The position numbers and the translations under genes are program-made. Shown piece after piece: positions 34,026 to 44,910 of a DNA stretch of 64,000 nt. The DNA is taken from positions 620,001 to 684,000 of the forward strand of contig JANUWI010000003.1 of the NCBI GenBank assembly GCA_025504975.1, given 5' to 3'. The notes below the pieces were generated by a model. It was given only the letters and a program-made list of their open reading frames with translations. It did not search any database and was not told the DNA's origin. The stretch's first letter is position 1. Each line of letters starts with the position of its first letter. This DNA comes from Plenodomus lindquistii. Taxonomy: Eukaryota > Ascomycota > Dothideomycetes > Pleosporales > Leptosphaeriaceae.

Positions 34026-34165
34026 TGTGAAGGTGTTGTTTCTTGTTTGTTCTGGGGTGTGACTGAAGCGTGGGTTGTAGTGTGTGGAGGTATGCGGATT
34101 GAGGACAGCAGTGAGAAAGATAGAGTAAGAGAAATCAAAGCACCGCAACAACGACAAACACCTTG

Positions 34166-34171
34166 TTTATA
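34166..34171 (-). promoter_or_regulatory. TATA box of the KGG-repeat gene
   Basis: On the minus strand the sequence reads gggTATAAAc, 140 bp upstream of the start codon. This agrees with a strongly inducible stress gene. Confidence 0.5.
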
Positions 34172-34412
34172 CCCTCACTCTCACCTTACAACGCGTGCCC
34201 CGCATGCTTGCTCCCACGACTAGGCAGCACCCACGTCACAATGGCTTCAGCCGCCCAGCATGCAACTCTTTTACAGGCATGACAAGGCAGAGGATCGCAA
34301 TCCCCACATCCCATTTGCTCATTGCGGTCTCCTGCCGTTTCATCCGGCGGACATCCTTGTCTCTGCCTTGCAAAGTGGTTTTGGTGTGTCAGGGCTGGCG
34401 GTGATGTCATGG

Positions 34413-34449
34413 CACGTGAAGTTGCGACGCGGAGACGCGGTGTCACGTG
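34413..34449. promoter_or_regulatory. Pair of CACGTG E-boxes
   Basis: Two palindromic CACGTG hexamers, 31 bp apart start to start, lie between the divergent KGG and UNG genes. CACGTG is the usual target of fungal bHLH factors (Cbf1/CpcR-type). Function here is an inference from sequence only. Confidence 0.4.
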
Positions 34450-34662
34450 GAAGATGTGGAGAAGTGCCGGACTCTGGCCAATGAGACAGTGCGGAGGTGG
34501 AAGCGAGACGTCGTCGCGACGCTGGGACGTCACGGCGCGGTCGGCTGGGGCTGGGGAAGTAAGCGTGAACAAACGTGTAGTAGGACAGACATATCGTCGC
34601 CTTCTCGTCGCCATCTCGCAATCAACCTCGCAGCATCTAATTAGTCGCAAACAATTGTGACA

Positions 34663-36036
34663 ATGTCAACTCTCAAGCGCAAAGCCGCAGCCGCAGCAGC
34701 CGACGCGTCCAAGAAGCCCAAAGCCAACGGCAGCATAACCGCCTTCTTCGGCACCCCAAAGCCCTCACCCAATTCCCCTGCGAAGACTGGCGCGGCTGCT
34801 AGATTCGATAAAGACGCGTGGGTCGCGGGTCTCGACACAGAACAGAAAGATCTGCTGCAATTGGAGCTCGACACATTGCACGAGAGCTGGCTTCCGCATC
34901 TCAAAGATGTCCTCGTAAACCCGCAGTTCCTCGAGTTGAAGAGGTTTCTGAAAAAGGAACTGAGTAGCGGGAAGACTGTCTATCCACCCATGGAAGATGT
35001 GTATTCTTGGTATGTCCTCCTTATTTGGTCCATCTCCTTCCACCCCCAAACTCCCCCAGCGATTCGAATCAAGCTAACACGACCCACCAGGTCCCGCCAC
35101 ACCCCTCTCCACACCGTCAAAGTCGTCATCACAGGCCAAGATCCCTACCACGGCCCCCGTCAAGCCCACGGCCTTTGCTTTTCCATTCGCCCTCCTACAC
35201 CTGCACCCCCTTCCCTCCAGAACATCTACAAAGCCCTCAAGAACGACTACCCAGACTACCAGCCTCCGCCCAACAAGAGCGGTCTTCTGACACCGTGGGC
35301 TGAACGCGGCGTCCTGCTGCTGAACACTTGTCTCACTGTCCGCAAAGGCGAGCCGAACTCGCATTCTGGCAAGGGGTGGGAACTGCTTACACAGAAGGTG
35401 ATTGACACCGTAGTCAAGGTACGGACACATGGCGTCGTGTTCTTGGCGTGGGGGAGTCCGGCGCAAAAGAGGACTGTGGGGATTCCCGTGGATAAGCATT
35501 TGATATTGAAGAGTGTGCATCCTAGTCCTTTGAGTGCCTCCAGGGGATTTGTAAGTCCATTACGCCTCGTTTGAATGACCAATTGATTAGAGACTAACAG
35601 TGGACAGTTTGACTGCCACCACTTTACAAAATGCAATGAATGGCTCGTCCAGCGCTACGGCAAAGATGGCGGTATCGACTGGAATCTGAATACTGATGCG
35701 TCTGCGAATGCGAATGCGGCTACCGGAAAGACTGTGTCAAAACCTGCAGCACCGGTAGCGAAACCGACACAGCCGGTGATGACGCCGAAGAAGACAATCC
35801 CGGTCGATGAGGTCGATCCCGACATGGAACTTTCAGATGTCGAACTGTCAGACGACGAAGGCACCAAGGAGAATACTGCGCCTAAAGCAACAGAGGATAA
35901 GAGCGAGGAGAAGACAGTGGCAGAAGAGGAGGCAACAATCGACGAAGACGAAGAAGCAGCCGCACTGGAAATCGAAGCCGCAGAAGCTCAAGACAAGGAA
36001 GAAGCAAAGCCTCAGGGCGATGAAAAAGAGCCGTGA
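34663..36036 (+). CDS. UNG1: Uracil-DNA glycosylase (family 1 UNG) with long acidic tail
   Basis: UNG removes uracil from DNA as the first step of base excision repair, in nucleus and mitochondria. Exons are 34663-35009, 35091-35550 and 35608-36036 (411 aa). The N-terminus has a lysine-rich patch (MSTLKRKAAAAAADASKKPK) and a PCNA-box-like NGSITAFFG, comparable in place to the PIP box of human UNG2. The catalytic water-activating loop is GQDPYHGPRQAHGLCFS, the uracil-pocket strand is LLLNTCLTV, and the DNA-intercalation loop is HPSPLSASRGFF, reconstructed across the last intron. After the fold ends at about residue 290 there is an unusual tail of about 110 residues, rich in Ala/Pro and then very acidic (EVDPDMELSDVELSDDEG ... 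EDEEAAALEIEAAEAQ). Most UNGs end soon after the catalytic fold. Confidence 0.94.
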
Positions 36037-36724
36037 ACGCTTCGTCACACACACTGGAGTTTGAGGTCATCTCGGCGTAAAATCTGGTACTTCTCGTCGA
36101 GTGGCGAGGTTTTGGAGTCTGGGGGGCGTCTCGGCGTTTTGTATAGGGTCAAGAAGATAGCTGTATAGTCGCTAGCATAGCCGTTGGGCTTGCATAATTC
36201 ACCTCTTCTACATCCCATCTCAGCACGGTCGCACCTTCGTTGAGTGACATAAATCCGTCAACAAAAAGCACGTACAGTGTAAAGTACTCAGAATCTGCCT
36301 GTGCGCTCGACATGCCGCTTATCGTGGTACAATTCTGGGGACGCCGGCGCAGCACTTGCTTCACGTGACGATCGCGAAAGGGGGTAGATTACGTGATGAA
36401 TTCTACTTTCTAGGTACTTTCACAAGCACTCGGGGAAGCTCCTCTACGAACCCCTTGCCTTTACAAGTACTATACCTTCACGAGTACAGTACCTTCACAA
36501 CCAGCTAACAAGCACAGTGACAAGATACATAGACGGCAAACATGATTGGCGGATTCTACATCTAACATATCTACATAAGGGTCTTTCTTATATACAAGCC
36601 CAACGTCATCAAGTTCATACAATTCCAACCTCGTACTTTTTTTTTTGCAACCCCAATTACCTACCATACTGCTGCGAATGCAAAATCCTGCAAGACCGTG
36701 CATCCATCGCAAGCAAAAGGATGC
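36037..36724. other. Convergent intergenic region
   Basis: About 690 bp between convergent genes. It contains a small imperfect 17-bp direct repeat (36458-36491), a T10 tract near 36638 and no recognisable gene. Confidence 0.45.
36458..36504. repeat. Imperfect 17-bp direct repeats
   Basis: Two adjacent 17-bp units (36458-36474 and 36475-36491, starting cctttacaagta and ccttcacgagta) agree at 13 of 17 positions, and a third partial unit follows (ccttcacaaccag). No coding or element context explains them. Confidence 0.5.
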
Positions 36725-37366
36725 TTAAGCCGATGGGACACGGCCAAAGATGGTGATACGAGCAAATCCACGTCGGAAGTTGATGGGAACATTCAAGTTC
36801 TGATCCTTGATATGGCAAGCCTTGAACTCGCGGACATACACAGCATTGATGCAGTCCTGGCGGTAAGCGCAGACATCAGCGCAAGCAGCAATATCAGCGA
36901 CATTGCCAATAACATCAACGCTGTTGCCCTCGTAGTCGGCGTTGAGGCAGGAGCGGTACTGCTCCTGGGATTTGGGGGCGGTCAGAAGGTCAGCGTCCTT
37001 GGTGGGGCATTCGTCGATTTGTGCACCGTCTTCTTCCGAGTTGGTGAGGGTTGCGGAGGCGTACTTTGTGTTTCTGGTGAGGGTGGTGGAAGCGCTGGCG
37101 GCCTTGATGAGGCAGACCTTCCTCTGCTTGTCAAAGACTGCGCGATCGCAGTCAGCGAGGAGAGAGCACTCTTTGGCGCATGCAGCAACGTTCTTGATGT
37201 TGGCGATTTCAGCCTTGGTCTCGCCACGGTAGTCTTGGTTGGGGCAGGTGACGAGGATGGATCCAGCGTAGTTGACAACTCCGGAGTTGATGCAGTTGGG
37301 TGGGTTCTGGATGGCAGACACCCCGAAAGCGGAGGTCGCAGCGAGGACGATGGTGGTGGCGCGCAT
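36725..37366 (-). CDS. Secreted Cys-rich protein with two PAN/Apple-like modules
   Basis: The 213-aa product begins with a signal peptide (MRATTIVLAATSAFGVSA). An ATG ten codons upstream is also in frame but would put charge before the signal core. The mature part has two similar halves, each with the pattern Cys-(xx)DYxG/EG...N(V/I)..C...C..L/Y..DC..AVF/Y...CxIK: the first has CPNQDYRGE, ACAKECSLLADCDRAVF and CLIK; the second has CLNADYEGN, ACADVCAYRQDCINAVYV and CHIK. This spacing is that of PAN/Apple domains (carbohydrate- or protein-binding). It ends with a basic, aromatic strand (NVPINFRRGFARITIFGRVP). A TATA box lies 113 bp upstream. It is a plausible secreted lectin-like or effector-type protein; no function is proven. 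Confidence 0.78.
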   Translation of the reverse strand: MRATTIVLAATSAFGVSAIQNPPNCINSGVVNYAGSILVTCPNQDYRGETKAEIANIKNVAACAKECSLLADCDRAVFDKQRKVCLIKAASASTTLTRNTKYASATLTNSEEDGAQIDECPTKDADLLTAPKSQEQYRSCLNADYEGNSVDVIGNVADIAACADVCAYRQDCINAVYVREFKACHIKDQNLNVPINFRRGFARITIFGRVPSA

Positions 37367-39435
37367 CTTGAAGAAGTTTTGGGGGTAATGGAGCACAAGG
37401 TCTGTGAGGAGAGTTGATGTTTATGGATGGCAGTTGCTGCTAAAGTGATGACAAGGTGCTCACTGCGTCGAGGACATCCTTATATACTTGACCATCTGGT
37501 TCAACACTGTTCTTGCCGTGAGACTGGACCTCAGTACCTGACGGCAGTTCTCTCACCGCTCGTATAAGTTCAGCTACAAACGCCTCCAATGGTGTTGTAG
37601 CTCGTATACACGAAGCTATATAAGCCTCCAAACTCGTACATACCTCAGGACCATATATAGGATTTCACCAAGCCATGCGAGAGAATGGTACAAGCTACCG
37701 CAGGTACCAACAAGCGGGGAAACGTTTTCCTCGCTACTCTGAGGTGAATGATAAGAAGGCTCGGCGAAGAAGTACTTGCCAATTAGGTGTTCCCTTGTGC
37801 CAGGGTCCACCTCAATCTTGCAGTCTTAAACTTGACGTGACCATCAGAAGGGAATAAACATTTTCGCGCACACATGCTGAATGACAGCTCCAACGTCCAT
37901 CTACCGTGCCCAGACAGTACTAGAAAATGTTCCCATGGGCGTGACCATGGCCCCCGCGTGTTGGGCGGGATAAACTTTCGCAATCGTACTCCGGATGGTT
38001 TTCCGAGTCGTTGAGGCCGTAACGGAGAGGCCGGCATGGCATTTCAGACTACATGGCACATCCAGATACAGATGAGAACCTTGGCGGCAGAGATGCCAAT
38101 GGACCATTTGAATCACTATCTTGTTTGTTTTCAGGACTAGAAGTAAAGTGGCTGACTGAAGCTGAACGACGCGGGGAGGCGATGAGAAGCAGTCGACGCC
38201 ACCCACTTGTACTGATACGAGAGGACTCATACCGAGGCGGGACTAACGGTAGACTCGAGTAGATGTCTGAGCATGAACGCTTTCACAGACATTGGCAACT
38301 AGTATAATGTTGTGCAACAAGATACAAATGACAAACAATGAACCCCACAAATACACATTTAAAGACCCAGCGATCTTGTTCCCCACGTTTGTCTTCCCAT
38401 GCCGGATACGAGCAGTTTAAGAGATTAGTCCCGAACCGCGGCTTCGTATTTGGACCAAACTTTTAGATAGCGCGAGTCTAACGTTAAGCGAGCTGAACAG
38501 AACATTGTTCTTTACACGAGAAAGGTCTGCAACTCTGGATCTGCACTCTGGACCTCCGCCATGTCGTATTCCCGGATGGATGGTAGCAACCCACGTGTAC
38601 CATCCATCACGTGGTCCGGAGCTTCCATCCTTCCACCCAGTAGGAACACCGCACGTATCCTGGGTATTGTCCTAGCTCACAACGCTTAGGCCTGGAAACG
38701 AGTGTATCTCGCGAGGCTGGCAAATCATCCGAGGCACATGGGTTGGTTGTGTGGAGGTAGTCGCCATTTCGTTTTACTCGCCCTAGAGCACAGCTAGGCT
38801 ACAACGCCTTTATTAATATACAAGACCTCGGTGAGGTTGCTTGTGTATTACCAAAGAAGAGTAAACACCATGTCTAGTGACAGGAAGGCGTATTCTTCAA
38901 GGATTTAAAGCAGAGGCAACAGCGACTTACAAGAACGCGTGAGCTATTGTTGTCACTAGTGCAGAGTCCGCCTCCCGTGGGGCATAAGGACCTGCTAAGC
39001 TATAGGTTTGTGTGTGCTTAAAACCACCATAGGAAGCATGCAGTGCAGTGATGACGTGGTTGTCATGAAGTTCACCCCCTTCCATTCATGGCTCCCTTCA
39101 TTCACTCATACCCTGCGCGACCTTGTTCCTGTACGGTGTTCCTTGCACGCCACAATCCTCCGATTCTCATAACGTATATGCCTTGATTGCAAAGCTAACA
39201 ACAGAATAGAAGGAGCATTATCTTGGGAATTCCGTAAATTGTATGGATGATGGGGTAGATTGCAGAAGCGTGGTATCGTCAGTTGCGAATATGCGCTTCA
39301 GCGGCTCCAAGACGTGCCGTAAGACTCCGCTAAAATGCCCTTGTAACGCCGACACCAAAATCCCATCATGACATATGAAATTCGTCAGAAGAGAAAAGAA
39401 TAATAGCTCATGCTCGCTCCCCAAACTCCAACCCA
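37367..39435. other. 2.07 kb intergenic region
   Basis: Holds the TATA box of the PAN-like gene (37479-37486) and otherwise only short frames. The part 37440-37640 repeats loosely related ctcgtatac/gctatata-type words. Two CACGTG sites lie near 38593 and 38610. I see no transposon ends, tRNA or long open frame. Confidence 0.45.
37479..37486 (-). promoter_or_regulatory. TATA box of the PAN-like secreted protein gene
   Basis: The minus strand reads aagTATATAAGg, 113 bp upstream of the start codon. A strong TATA box suits a regulated secreted protein. Confidence 0.5.
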
Positions 39436-41819
39436 TCATATCCTCAACCCATCAAGCGCACCCTCCACCTCCTCCAAATCAACCACCACCCCCTCCTTCT
39501 CCTTCCCCATCTCCCCTTTCCTCGCCTTCCCCTCCCTATACTCCCTCCCCAAAACCTCCATCACCCTCCCCATCTGCGCATCCCTCCCCTGCCGTTCCAA
39601 CTCCGCCTTCACTTTCTTAAAATTCTCCTTAACAAAAATCTGATACTCACTCTTCTCCTTCTTCCCATCTTTGCCCATCACGGCCGCACCACCACCACCC
39701 CTCGGCGTCGGCTTCGTCTGCACAAGTCTCCCCTTGCACTTCCCACAAGAATGGCGCGCCGGATCAACAGACTTGCTATGCCTCTTGAATTCGTATCCGC
39801 AGGCCACGCATTCCCAAATGTACTTGTATTCAATCTGGTAGGAATGCTTCGTTGTGACTTGAACGCCTAGATGGGAAAACGCGGCCGTTGCTTTGCGGCC
39901 CCAGTTTTTAAATTCGGCGCCGTGCGGGTTATTCCGAATTTCGCTGATCATGAAGGTGGTGAGGTGGCAGAATTCGTGCGCGAGCACGTTGTAGAGGCGT
40001 TCTTCGTCGTCGATTACTTTTTCGGCGAGCTCGATGGAGCAGTGGTGCCGTATTTCGAGCGAGGTGTCGGTGGGGTTAGGGCCGGTACGCATGCGGATTT
40101 GCTCTCTACGCCAATTCGCGCGGCCGGCGGTGGTTTTGAGGGTTCGCGACCAGAGGAGTTTTATGCCTCCTGTTGCGGCTGAGAGGGCGGAGATGCGGCC
40201 TTGTGAGATGGTGGTGTCGAGTTCGGTGAGGAAGGAGACGGCGATTTCGTGTTTGCGCTCTGCAAAGGCTTTGCGTTGGGCACGGATGGCTTTGAGGTTT
40301 GTTGTTGGGTCGGTGGGAGGTAGTGCTGGCTGTTGCTGCTTCTTGCTGGGACTTCGGGCGGCTGGCTTCTTCTGAGGGCTGGGTAGGGTGGGACTCTGGT
40401 AGCCTTCATCGCTGCTATCTTCTAGCTCCATGCCCTCCATCATCTTCACAATGTCTTCGCGCCATTTCTGCTTCTTGGGAGAGACAAGTGGTTTGGCTGG
40501 GGAATGTCGCTCATTCCATTCGTTGACCGCTACGGGATTCCAGAAAGTATCGAGACTTGGTCTCCCATCTATGTCAGTAGCTTTGGGAATGGTCGGCTTC
40601 TTCTTTGAGGGCGAAACGAGTTTTGTTGGGCTCGGCGGAGCAAGCGGAGGAGTTGCGGGGCGTGAGATGGGTGGTGCTTTGCACGGAGATCGCTGTTTGG
40701 TAGGTGTTGGTGAACTGCAATACGTATCAGTTGAGTTCATGTACCTTCACATCAAGCGACATACTATGTAAGAATGGCAAGTGCGGCGCCAGACATGGAG
40801 CTTGTTGGTCGTGAAGATGCAGTAAAAGATTCGGTTCGGTCACGTGAGGGTGGCGGGTGAATGAATGAAGCGGGAGGTTCAGGCGAGCTCGTCAGGTCGA
40901 CCACGTCTTGGGCCCAGTTTGAGATTGTGCTCATGCCTTTTCTATGCGGAGGTCGCATCGAGGTGAGTACCGGCAGTTCTTGACTGACAATAGTTCCTTT
41001 TGCATGTAATGGTATTGTCGGTAACAGTTGTGGGATGTGCTGTTCCACCTCCTTCTCCTGTACATCCGACTCTTCTTCTTCACTATCGGATATCACACGG
41101 CGTGCTGCTTGTTGACGTCGCCGGTCCTTGGCTCTCACGACAGGTTCATCGTCTTCCTCTTCACTACTGCTTTCACCCGTCTGCGCATCGCTCGTCTGTT
41201 GCGGTATATCCTCTTCCTCGTCACCGCACAGCAAACTTGTCTCCGGTTCTTCCTCAGCTTCAATATCCAAGCCCTCCAGTTGTTGTTGGTCGGGTCCTAC
41301 ATCCTTCCACGACTGTTCTGGCCCATCTTGCGATTCCGAACCTTCCAATGAACCTGCCTTGCTCTTCTCCGCTTGCTTCTTAACTATGCTTCTGGCCAGG
41401 CTCCTCGCGTACAACAAGCCCGTCCGTTTCTTCAAGTCTGTATCCGTAGTCCCACTGCGCACCCTCCTTTCGCGTCTCTCCGGCTTCGCCAGGCTTTCCG
41501 CACTCAACTTTTTCAAAAGGCGACTATTGCTCTCGACTGGCCGTAGCACGCGCTGTTTGCGCGGTGTGAGCACATCGCCCGCCGTGCTTGCCCTAGGAAT
41601 TGTGCATGTGGTGTCGTTTTGCACTGCCGAATCCGTCTGTCGCAATTCTCGTCTTGAGCTCTTCGGAATCAATACTGGGATTTCGTCGTCTTCGGAGGAC
41701 GAGGATGTGTACCGGATGTTGCGCGTAACTTTTCGAGGGCTCGATCGTGTTGCTCTTGTCTCTGTCGAAGGAATGGCAAATGTTGGCTCGTATGGACTGG
41801 GCTTGCGAAGGCGTGCCAT
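39436..41819 (-). CDS. SprT-like (GCNA-type) zinc metalloprotease domain protein
   Basis: SprT/SPRTN/GCNA proteins are nuclear metalloproteases that remove DNA-protein crosslinks. Exons 40765-41819 and 39436-40714 give 777 aa. The first 480 residues are disordered, with acidic/Ser runs (TSSSSEDDEIPVL, GESSSEEEDDEPVV, ISDSEEEESDVQE) and basic patches, as in GCNA. The SprT domain begins near residue 500 (AVSFLTELDTTISQGRISAL). The zinc site is YNVLAHEFCHLTTFMI (HExxH) with the third ligand likely in NNPHGAEFKNWGRKA. A zinc ribbon follows (WECVACGYEFKRHSK ... HSCGKCKGRL). The end (SEYQIFVKENFKKVKAELE, then MGRVMEVLGREYRE) resembles an HMG-box. An open frame extends 15 codons upstream without an ATG, so 41819 is the start. 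Confidence 0.9.
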
Positions 41820-42330
41820 TGATACAGTGCGCAATGTGTGTTTTGGTGTGCGCTCAACTTTCAAAATTCAAAATCAATAGGTTTTCTGTTGGAGACGTTC
41901 AGTTGTTTGTTTATTTGAAGTTGTTGGCTAGACGACTGAACTGGCCGAGTCACGTGCAGACCCCACTACCCCACCAAGTCTTCGACAGTTGAGAGCAAGG
42001 GTCCTAAGACAAAGACAACAAGAGAAGTTGGTGTCACCATAGTATGCCAGAGATACAGAGGATGGAAGCTTTGAGAGAAAACAGTCGTACATTGCATGCT
42101 AAACTATCACAAATACAAGCGGAACCCAACCAGATTGAGCCCTGGTGAACCCAAGAATATGGCCTACTACTACTACATCCGTAGAGAAAGCGTCCGGTCG
42201 TCTCATGTTCTTCCTATCCGCCTCGAGCGGGATCGTGTCTCGCGGTGTCGTCAAACGTGCCTCGGGTATTCCCTCCTAAATATCTACATCCCCAGTGGCG
42301 AGTATTTCCATCTTGTTCTGCTGTATCCAT
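41820..42330. other. Tandem intergenic region
   Basis: About 510 bp upstream of the SprT-like gene and downstream of aconitase (both minus strand). It holds the SprT-gene promoter and the aconitase 3' UTR. No other feature is recognised. Confidence 0.45.
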
Positions 42331-44910
42331 TTACTGCTTGGCGTTCTTGGCCATGGTGTTGAGTGCGCTGCCGTTCTTGAACCATTCGATCTGACCCTGG
42401 TTGAAGGTGTGCGAGAGGGGGATGGTGAACTCCTTACCACCATCTGCGGGGTGGACGGTCAGAGTGAAGGACTTGCCAACGGCAAGTTCAGTAGCGGCCA
42501 AGTCAACACGGTCGTTGGGGCCAATCTTGTCGTAGTCGGCAGGATCGGTGAAGGTAAGGGGAAGCATACCCTGCTTCTTCAAGTTGGTCTCGTGGATACG
42601 AGCGAATGATCGGGTAATGATGGCAATGCCACCCAAGTGCCTGGGCTCGAGGGCAGCGTGCTCACGGGACGAACCCTCACCATAGTTCCAGTCACCAATG
42701 ACAACCCACTTGATGCCGTTCTTCTTGTAGTCACGGGCGACGTCAGGAACCGCACCGTAGTCACCGTTGAGAGCGTTCTTGACCTTGTTGGCCTCGCCGT
42801 TTTCAGCGTTGATAGCACCAATCAACATGTTGTTGGAGATGTTGTCCAAGTGACCGCGGTACTTCAACCAGGGGCCGGCCATGGAAATGTGGTCGGTGGT
42901 GGTCTTGCCTTGGCACTTGATCAAGATGGGCAGATCCTTGAAGTCCTTGCCGTTCCATGCCTCGAAGGGCTCGAGGAGCTGGAGACGGTCGGAGGTAGGT
43001 GAAACAGCGACGCTGACGGATTGACGGTCAGCGGGAGGCGCCTGGTATGTGTCCTGGCCTGGATCGTATCCGTTGGCTGGCAGACCTTGGCCGGAAGGCT
43101 CCTTCAAGAGGAATTTGTTTCCGTCCTTGTCGACAAGGTGGTCGGTGAGGGGGTTAAAGGACAAGGTACCAGCGATGGTGAGGGCGACGACGAGATCGGG
43201 GGAGGTAACGAAGGAGTGGGTGGCGGGGTTGGCATCGTTGCGTCCAGTGAAGTTACGGTTGTATGACGAGATGATGGAGTTGGCGGTGCCCTTCTTGACA
43301 TCGCGACGATCCCATTGTCCTGTTATATGTCAGTGGCGGTTCGAGTGAAGGATGCGGTAAGATAGTGTAGCGTGCAGGCTTCAGCTGTATCATAGGCCGA
43401 GAAATCGACCACATAATGTACCGAAACTTATGACAATACACTTTGGGGGACAATGTACTCACCAATGCAGGGTCCGCAAGCGTTGGCCAGAACCATGCCG
43501 CCAAACTCCTCGAAAGTCTTGAGCTGACCATCACGCTCGATGGTAGCACGGATCTGCTCGGAACCGGGTGTGACGGTGAAGAGAGCCTTGGCCTTGATAC
43601 CGTGGTCCATGGCGTCCTTGGCAATGGAGGCAGCGCGGGTCATGTCCTCGTAAGAAGAGTTGGTGCAGGATCCAATAAGACCGACCTTGAGCTCCTCGGG
43701 CCAGTTGTTCGCCTTGACAGCCTCCTTGAACTTGCTGATGGGGGTGGCTAGATCGGGGGTGAAGGGACCGTTGATGTGGGGCTCAAGCTCGTCGAGGTTG
43801 ATCTCGATGAGCTGGTCGTACTCGGTACCCTCGTCCTCGCGGAGCTCCTGGGCGTATTCGCGCGCGAAGTCACCGATCTGCGAGCGCTTGGTGGCGGCAA
43901 GGTAGTCGTACATGCGGTCGTTGAAGGGGAAGACGGAGGTGGTAGCACCGATTTCAGCGCCCATGTTGCAGATGGTAGCCATACCAGTGCAGGACAAGGA
44001 CTCGGTTCCGGGGCCGTGGTACTCGACGATGGCACCGGTTCCACCCTTGACGGTCAGGATGCCAGCAACCTTGAGAATAATGTCTGAAATGGTGTTAGCG
44101 CAGATGCCGATTTGGAACCATCACAGAGTGCGCAGAATGCACCCCGCTATAGCCTCGGTTGTAGGTGTACGTACCCTTTGGCGAAGCCCAGCCGCTGAGT
44201 TTGCCTGTGAGCTTCACACCGATGACCTTGGGTGCCTTCAGCTCCCAGGGGAGACCAGCCATGACATCGACGGCGTCAGCACCACCGACACCGATAGCGG
44301 CCATGCCGAGACCACCAGCGTTGGGAGTGTGCGAATCAGTACCAATGAGGAGAGCACCGGGGAAAGCGTAATTCTCAAGCACGATCTGGTGGATGATACC
44401 AGAGCCGGGCTTCCAGAAACCAATGTTGTACTTTGCGCAAGAGGTGGACAAGAAGTTGTAGACCTCTTTGTTGATCTCGTTGGCGCGGGCCAAATCCTTC
44501 TCACCGCCGACCTGGGCCTCGATGAGATGGTCACAGTGGACGGTGGAGGGAGTAGCGACCGAGGGAAGGCCTGCGGACATGAATTGGAGAATGGCCATCT
44601 GGGCGGTGGCATCCTGGCAAGCTACGCGATCGGGACGGAGCTTGAGGTAGCTGGAGCCACGCTCAATCTCTTGACCGTGGGGGTCGTCCAAATGCGAGTA
44701 GAGAATCTTCTCGGCCAAGGCAAGCGGGCGGTTCAGGCGTTGGCGGACAATGCCCAAGTTCTCGCTCATCTTAGCATAGTTGATGTAGTTGCCCTTCTCC
44801 CAGTTGGTCATTTCGACCTTGCGGGAGAGCGGAGCATCGCTGACAGTGGCCAATTGCCTGCGCGAAGCAAGACTCTGGCCAATACGGCCGAGCCTCGAGA
44901 ACTTCTGCAT
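42331..44910 (-). CDS. ACO1: Mitochondrial aconitate hydratase (aconitase)
   Basis: Aconitase converts citrate to isocitrate in the TCA cycle using a [4Fe-4S] cluster. Exons 44175-44910, 43463-44083 and 42331-43319 give 781 aa, the usual length. The N-terminus (MQKFSRLGRIGQSLASRRQL) is a mitochondrial presequence. Landmarks: VACQDATAQMAILQF, TVHCDHLIEAQ, LIGTDSHTPNAGGLG, the cluster cysteines in LIGSCTNSSYEDM and NACGPCIGQWDRRD, and the swivelling C-terminal domain with TTDHISMAGPW and NYGEGSSREHAALEPRHLGG, which contributes the catalytic Ser. A long plus-strand frame lies antisense to it and is a codon-bias shadow. It is divergent from BUD20, with CCAAT boxes between them. Confidence 0.97.

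Larger units (their letters stand above)
34026..34662. other. Divergent promoter between the KGG protein and UNG
   Basis: These 637 bp hold the TATA box of the KGG gene (34166-34171), two CACGTG boxes (34413-34418 and 34444-34449) and a GACGTCA CRE-like heptamer near 34527. Several overlapping open frames of 65-150 codons on both strands have no protein features. Confidence 0.5.
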
